44,399 bases of DNA from Salisapilia sapeloensis. Its lineage: Eukaryota > Oomycota > Peronosporomycetes > Peronosporales > Salisapiliaceae. The number at the start of each line of letters is the position of its first letter. The stretch's first letter is position 1. Made by a program: the position numbers and the translations under genes. The notes below the pieces were generated by a model. It ran no database searches and had not been told where the DNA came from. It worked only from the letters and a program-made list of their open reading frames with translations. The stretch lies in NCBI GenBank assembly GCA_023334545.1, contig JAADVB010000158.1, forward strand, positions 1-44,399. Direction: 5' to 3'. This document shows, one piece after another, positions 40,901 through 44,399 of this stretch.

Positions 40901-41208
40901 TGCGGCACACCTCGAGGTAAGATCATCGGTTTCGGTGTACGCCATAGCGGATACGTCTCAGGTGTTGTTACGAGAGTCATGGCTTCATTCGGGTTATACT
41001 TTCCCATGAGAAAAGAGGATCCAGAAACCGAGACGCTTTCGCCGTACCGCGTCTCGGCACGCACCTTGAGATGCACCCTCGTATACGTGCCGGAATTCAC
41101 GTCTCCACGAAGAGTCCGCTGCGTCTCGTTCATGTCGCTCTGTTTGTTTCGCTTCTCGGGTATAAAAGGCGGGGATAAAGCACCTTTCGACCGTTTACTA
41201 TCCTGCAT
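37969..41208 (-). CDS. CBM20-trehalose-6-phosphate synthase/phosphatase-like fusion with degenerate active sites
   Basis: Product of 1079 aa. A CBM20 starch/glycan-binding domain (~40-145; RYGESVSVSGSSFLMGKYNP, SAWEPIDTERVL) is followed by a disordered linker, a GT20 synthase-like domain (~235-720) and a HAD phosphatase-like domain (~785-1075). The GT20 fold is clear (WVHDYHLLLFP, VPFPTSEIFREL, STREGLNLRPLEFV). However, the usual VDRLDYxKG is VDVCQRLSG (544-552), losing the Arg and Lys that contact donor phosphates, and the N-terminal NRLPV is YHLPV. In the HAD part the DYDGT motif is DYGGT (Asp793-Thr797), losing the second aspartate, and SGR is SGV. The nucleophile Asp, the Lys in LNKG and GDDSTDE remain. 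The layout resembles plant class II TPS proteins, some of which are regulatory. I favour a regulatory or altered enzyme. ATG 41208 is upstream of a second ATG (MNETQRT). Confidence 0.92.
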   Translation of the reverse strand: MQDSKRSKGALSPPFIPEKRNKQSDMNETQRTLRGDVNSGTYTRVHLKVRAETRYGESVSVSGSSFLMGKYNPNEAMTLVTTPETYPLWRTPKPMILPRGVPHQYMYALFAGGTLSAWEPIDTERVLVPDGREMTVLEDFGEYDDEMTLVPFDNSGTSPTSVFERRHVEDVSMAPEESKTDEQSETSNESEQALGTSGSRLTSPKMVRSGSQFLRQKRESKLQSRYKRYLPSNFVPDPEATLFLVCYHLPVKLSKSSDDGVWTAEWNRDSLISRSEGSIAETMTVKWVGCVTYQARRDDEDLSDSDKEQITSLLAGMDCIPVFIDRMLAADHYQGYCKSKLWPMFHNVDILDIYSAVWDTAEKIEGKEERQNGAWWSAYQRVNHILANQLVNMMGKKDTIWVHDYHLLLFPSNVVELCKQQERTPPRMVFFLHVPFPTSEIFRELSHGPQLIEGVLAADVVGFHSFDHARHFLNACKRFLGLTYQSRSGGNLGVDYRGKNVVITISHVGLETEAIRKALKKPEVLEAARQLREKHKGKILIAGVDVCQRLSGVPLKLLAFEQFFNMCPAWKDKLCLVQRCYQAKSRPGDQEWSKHEVQQLVDRITSQHGEGCIDYEVPQSPLSLDERLVLWLACDILLVTSTREGLNLRPLEFVLAKGEAEKSRPGVVIVSEFSACCCVLNGGIRINPWNITGVVNALDQALTMSDEERLGRRARDLPYLTNQPAANWTKQVLTVLQESEKDEDEFTDMGYMDHEIGGSHVLRIGDASDFKQLKIGRVLDAYSPSRRRVFLLDYGGTLVPRENMSMYVKKDFTAVTGKKPSPRMVEALRKLSSDPMNTVFVVSGVSRKSLMNSIGHLPEVGLAAETGALYSWGKSKARQMADMVGGNVETLDDGRMWHRQSIQFDWAPLRELVDPILKAYCGRTNGSVVRYLEQCICWNYRSTDPEWGMLQVNSLQADLEPLLAEYPVNIVRKKGQLEIVPDGLNKGVVARRILTQNSMLYGSHPEFIFCIGDDSTDESMFKAIYDYYAERSEESVHGRAGVLQHVFTCTVGKKPSHAHLYVNNAEDVEELMEALGEQA

Positions 41209-41484
41209 CCCTCCCTCGCAAGCCGCAAGAAGACGTCTACCTCAAAAACCAACTTGGTCGGTGGCGAGAAACGTCGTCTACCGAAGAATACATGTCGTAC
41301 GCGACATATGCCTGATCCCAGCTGCTTTACAACTGTCTATAATAAAAAGAGAAAGGAGGGAGATATGATATGTAACTCGTTTTCCTAGCCATCTGATACT
41401 GGACGATTGGTGGACACGCATACGAGGCAGTGCTACCTACAGCTACCATTCTCGATTGCTGGACACGAGACGGAAGCTATCAAG
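41209..41484. promoter_or_regulatory. Divergent promoter region, TPS-like gene / DDX21-like helicase
   Basis: A 276-bp gap separates the start codons of two divergently transcribed genes and so must hold both promoters. A GATTGG (inverted CCAAT) sequence at about 41404 lies 80 bp upstream of the helicase ATG. No other element was recognised with confidence. Confidence 0.4.
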
Positions 41485-43440
41485 ATGAGCAAGTCGGAGA
41501 CGGAAACCAAGGAAGAGCGTCGTGCTCGCAAGGCGCTGAAGAAGGAGAAGAAAGAGAAGAAGCGTGACCGTGATGAACCGACGGAAGCCACGTCGCCTAT
41601 TACGTCCATTGAGAGCGAAGCTGAGCCTTCTGCCAAGAAGCTCAAGGCGGAAGATGGCTCTGCTAAGACCACCAAGGTCAGCGGAAACCCGTCCATTGAC
41701 AAATTCAGCATTTGCGATGAAACCAAGGCCAGTCTGCGCAAGCGCGGCATCGAAGAGCTGTTCCCCATCCAAGCTCTGACCTTTGACAAGATCATGGAAG
41801 GAAAGGACATTATGGGAAGAGCTCGTACTGGTATGGGAAAGACGCTCGCGTTTGCTCTACCGGTCATTGAAATGCTGCTCAAGAACAAGAGCAGCCAAAC
41901 CCGAGGCCGAGCTCCTCGTGTCGTGTGCATGGCCCCAACGCGTGAGTTGGCCAAGCAGGTCGCGGCTGAATTCGAAAGCACTGCTCCGTCCCTCGCAACC
42001 GTATGCATCTACGGTGGTGCCTCGTACCGTACGCAGAACGACGCGTTCCGTGCAGGTGTCGATGTCCTCGTTGGTACCACTGGACGTGTGATTGACCACA
42101 TTGACCGTGGCAACTTGCGTCTGCACAACTGTGAATTTCTCATCCTAGATGAAGCTGATACGATGCTCGAGATGGGTTTCCGTGAAGACGTCCAAAAGGT
42201 CTTCGCGGCCATGCAGGAAGTGCAGCAGGCTGATGGCAAGAAGCAGCAGCAGACGCTTCTCTTCTCTGCCACTATCCCTTCGTGGATCACGCAAGTCGCC
42301 AACACGTACATGCAAAAGGACTATGAGTACGTCAACCTCGTGGGTGACATGGATGACCAAGCTTCCACGGACGTGCAGCATCTCGCCATCCCGTGCCACT
42401 GGCAAGGCAAAGCGAGCATGCTTGCCAACCTGCTCAACCTCTACGGCACGCGTCAGTCCCGTTCGATTATCTTTGCCGAGACGAAGAAGGACTGTAACGA
42501 ACTCTCCGTCCACCCGGAGATCAAACAGGAGTGCCAGGTGTTGCACGGTGACATTGCACAGGACCAGCGTGAGACGACCATGAAGGCTTTCCGTGATGGA
42601 AAGCTGCGTCTGCTCATCGCCACGGATGTTGCTGCCAGAGGTCTCGACATGAACGTCGACCTTGTTGTCAACTCGGAACCTCCTCGTAAGTTCGGTGGTA
42701 ACGCCGATGTCGACACGTACGTCCACCGATCTGGTCGAACAGGTCGTGCTGGTCGAAAGGGTGTCTGCATCACGCTCTATACACCTCGTCAGTTGGATCT
42801 GTTGAAGCAGATTGAGCACAAGATTGGTAACAAATTCGTCATGCGCGGTCCTCCAAGTCAAGAGGAGATGCTCAAGGCATCTGCTGCTAAGGCCTGGAAG
42901 GAAATTGAGAACGTCGATGAGAACATGATCAAGATCTTTGAAGACAAAGCGGAAGAGATCATCGAGTCCATGGGTGCCAAGAAGTGTGTGGCATCTGCCC
43001 TCGCCGTTATCACTGGTCACACAAAGCCTCCTCGTCGCACGTCGCTCATGTCTGGTGCACCAGACTACGTCACGGTTCAATTCCTTAGCTACAATCCGAT
43101 CCGTGCTAAGGGATACGTGTGGAATGCTGTTAACCGCGAGTTCCCGGAAGACCTTGCGAATGACATCCAGCAGATGACCATTGCTGAAGACCAGATGAGT
43201 GCCTGCTTTGATCTGCCGGAGAAGGGTCTGGAGAAGCTGAACCAGCTCATGGAAGAGCAGGGAGAGGAATGCATCTTTACTATTCCAAAGGAACTGCCGA
43301 AACTCCAGGCACAAAAGTTCGTTGGCGGCGGACGTGGTGGAGGACGAGGTGGACGTGGTGGACGTGGCGGATCCCGAGGCGGACGCTTCGGTCAGTCCGG
43401 CCGTGGAGGAGGACGTGGCGGTCGCGGCCGTCGATTCTAA
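41485..43440 (+). CDS. DEAD-box RNA helicase, DDX21/DDX50 (nucleolar RNA helicase 2) type
   Basis: Product of 651 aa. A Lys/Glu-rich N terminus (~1-75) is followed by the Q motif (IEELFPIQ) and motif I ARTGMGKT. Next come motif Ia (APTRELAKQ), motif II DEAD in LILDEADTML, motif III SAT in LFSATIPSW, motif V (ATDVAARGLDM) and motif VI (HRSGRTGRAGRKG). All ATPase/helicase motifs are intact. A GUCT domain (~540-615; YVTVQFLSYNPIRAKGYVW) and a C-terminal Gly/Arg-rich RGG tail (~635-651) mark the DDX21/Gu subfamily. Such proteins act in the nucleolus in rRNA transcription and processing. I used ATG 41485 because the open frame upstream of it is not helicase-like and begins with TTG. Confidence 0.95.
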   Translation: MSKSETETKEERRARKALKKEKKEKKRDRDEPTEATSPITSIESEAEPSAKKLKAEDGSAKTTKVSGNPSIDKFSICDETKASLRKRGIEELFPIQALTFDKIMEGKDIMGRARTGMGKTLAFALPVIEMLLKNKSSQTRGRAPRVVCMAPTRELAKQVAAEFESTAPSLATVCIYGGASYRTQNDAFRAGVDVLVGTTGRVIDHIDRGNLRLHNCEFLILDEADTMLEMGFREDVQKVFAAMQEVQQADGKKQQQTLLFSATIPSWITQVANTYMQKDYEYVNLVGDMDDQASTDVQHLAIPCHWQGKASMLANLLNLYGTRQSRSIIFAETKKDCNELSVHPEIKQECQVLHGDIAQDQRETTMKAFRDGKLRLLIATDVAARGLDMNVDLVVNSEPPRKFGGNADVDTYVHRSGRTGRAGRKGVCITLYTPRQLDLLKQIEHKIGNKFVMRGPPSQEEMLKASAAKAWKEIENVDENMIKIFEDKAEEIIESMGAKKCVASALAVITGHTKPPRRTSLMSGAPDYVTVQFLSYNPIRAKGYVWNAVNREFPEDLANDIQQMTIAEDQMSACFDLPEKGLEKLNQLMEEQGEECIFTIPKELPKLQAQKFVGGGRGGGRGGRGGRGGSRGGRFGQSGRGGGRGGRGRRF

Positions 43441-44225
43441 GCTCGTTCTAGGAACTCGCTTTAGGAGTGGAAGATGGATAGAGCCGACCGTGTCTTCGGT
43501 ACTGTTAGTCTAGTTTTAGGGAGACTGTAACTTCTGTGCCTCGCACCTCATTGAATTCGAATACATATCGCTTTTGTACATCATTTATTACGTTAGCTTA
43601 AGAGTACGCCGTGTTGGCTCGTGAGGTGGGTATGATGTGGAGACTTGAGTCTTTGATGTCTACACTTCAGCTAGATCAATCGTAGTATAAGCTGAAGTGT
43701 GCCGACTGAACGTCGACTTGAGCGCCTTGTAGTCATCCTAGTACGCCTCGTGGGGGGTGCTTATTTTATCGTTGCCAATCGATGAGCATCATGAAATAGC
43801 AAGTCGCTATATTACACTGCCAAAGTTTGCATCTCGTATAGATTTAATGTCGAAGTGAATGACTAGAGCTGTGCTATCATCGTTCAGTCTTGTGCAGGTT
43901 CTACTAAGCCACGTGCTGGCAAGCTGAATTAAACCGAAGGTTGGTTCCAAATCTCTTCCTACATGTGGAAATCCTGATCATCATGACTCGTTCTTTGTCA
44001 GAAGATATAGCTGATGAGTATAGACGATGTCAAATCGTAGTGAAGCTCGCAGTAATATGAATACGTTCACACAAAGAAGGGCTCGACTCATCTTATCCTC
44101 TGTTTTCACCACTAGATACTTTTTGCTTGATCTGTGTTTGATCAGTCAACGTGAATGCACCTCTGGAAGAATTTTGCACATCAGTCGGTCGATCGAGAAG
44201 ACAGCAGATTTAAATTGGAGCGAAG
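43441..44225. other. Intergenic region downstream of the helicase
   Basis: No supported gene. A plus-strand frame at 44027-44296 overlaps the start of the next gene in a different frame and shows no domain. A perfect 11-bp inverted repeat is at 43662-43700. The rest is the 3' end of the helicase transcript and the promoter of the next gene. Confidence 0.5.
43662..43700. repeat. Perfect 11-bp inverted repeat (hairpin)
   Basis: ACACTTCAGCT at 43662-43672 is the exact reverse complement of AGCTGAAGTGT at 43690-43700, with a 17-nt spacer. It sits 222 bp past the helicase stop codon. It could form an RNA hairpin in a 3' UTR or be the palindromic site of a DNA-binding dimer; neither is shown. Confidence 0.6.
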
Positions 44226-44399
44226 ATGTCGACGTACGGGACGGAGCAGACACCGCTTGTGTCTCTCGACAGGCCATCTACACCTTCCAGCAATAAGAAA
44301 GGTGCTCGAGGAGTCCTTTTGACCGTGGCAGGACTCGCACTGCTCGGAACGCTCTTGCTCGTTGCGCAGGAACCGACCACCAACATTCAGGACCAAGTG
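44226..44399 (+). CDS. N terminus of a membrane-anchored protein, truncated by the window edge
   Basis: From ATG 44226 an open frame of 58 codons runs to the end of the window. It starts MSTYGTEQTPLVSLDRP, has a short basic segment (NKKGARG), then a single hydrophobic helix (VLLTVAGLALLGTLLLVA) and QEPTTNIQDQV. That pattern suggests a type II signal anchor with the functional domain outside the window. I cannot name the family from this portion. Confidence 0.6.
   Translation, partial: MSTYGTEQTPLVSLDRPSTPSSNKKGARGVLLTVAGLALLGTLLLVAQEPTTNIQDQV

Noticed and set aside
42145-43314. A 389-codon minus-strand frame opposite the DEAD-box helicase
   Set aside because: It lies wholly inside the helicase coding region with all helicase motifs on the other strand. 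Its Leu/Val/Arg/Asp-rich composition reflects reverse-complemented codons.
1-44399. CRISPR arrays, tRNA or rRNA genes, integrated viral genes
   Set aside because: No regularly spaced repeats, no tRNA B-box with a foldable arm, no rRNA-like sequence and no viral protein motif were seen. A eukaryotic nuclear origin makes CRISPR unlikely.

Overview
The window looks like a nuclear segment from an oomycete (a stramenopile water mould). I infer Peronosporales, for example a Phytophthora- or Plasmopara-like genome, but the genus cannot be fixed from the sequence. The evidence is dense protein-coding genes on both strands; long single-exon reading frames mixed with genes cut by very short introns (about 48-68 nt, GT...AG); a CBM20-trehalose-phosphate-synthase fusion; a BT1/FBT-family transporter; and a multi-pass membrane protein resembling an oomycete-specific paralogous family. 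Flagellum/basal-body type genes (FAM227, TBC1D31) suggest a lineage that still makes zoospores.

Layout. 1-1452: no confident gene. 1453-3285 (+): ZNF598/Hel2-type E3 ligase. 3301-4617 (-): PP2C phosphatase. 5463-7184 (-): BT1/FBT transporter. 7300-8739 (+): ten-exon gene of unknown function, visible only after splicing. 8836-10290 (+): FAM227 protein. 10379-11038 (-): UBE2S-type E2. 11435-14242 (+): membrane protein with a WW domain and tandem 17-residue repeats. 14353-19614 (-): 1753-aa deubiquitinase (PX, EF-hand-like, DUSP, USP, CaaX). 20106-23439 (-): six-exon TBC1D31 (WD40-TBC-coiled coil). 23721-25547 (-): polytopic membrane protein. 25957-27421 (-): serine carboxypeptidase, divergent from 27563-28589 (+), a three-exon nucleoside hydrolase. 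28625-30889 (-): USP53/54-like deubiquitinase with PH, PDZ and UBA domains, divergent from 31131-32027 (+), TFIIS. 32028-34594: gene-poor, with a probable decayed gene at its right end. 34601-36775 (+): membrane-anchored trehalase. 37078-37861 (-): four-exon class II eIF4E. 37969-41208 (-): CBM20-TPS-TPP protein whose two active sites are both altered. 41485-43440 (+): DDX21-type nucleolar helicase. 44226-end (+): start of a gene that runs off the window.

Themes. Four genes belong to the ubiquitin system: an E3, an E2 and two USPs carrying lipid-binding or prenylation signals. Trehalose metabolism is represented by a trehalase and a TPS/TPP-like protein on either side of the eIF4E gene. ZNF598 and a 4EHP-like eIF4E are partners in collided-ribosome responses in animals, although here they lie 34 kb apart. 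E2F-like motifs occur upstream of both the UBE2S and PP2C genes. Exon structures were built by eye from splice consensus, phase and protein similarity, and need transcript support.
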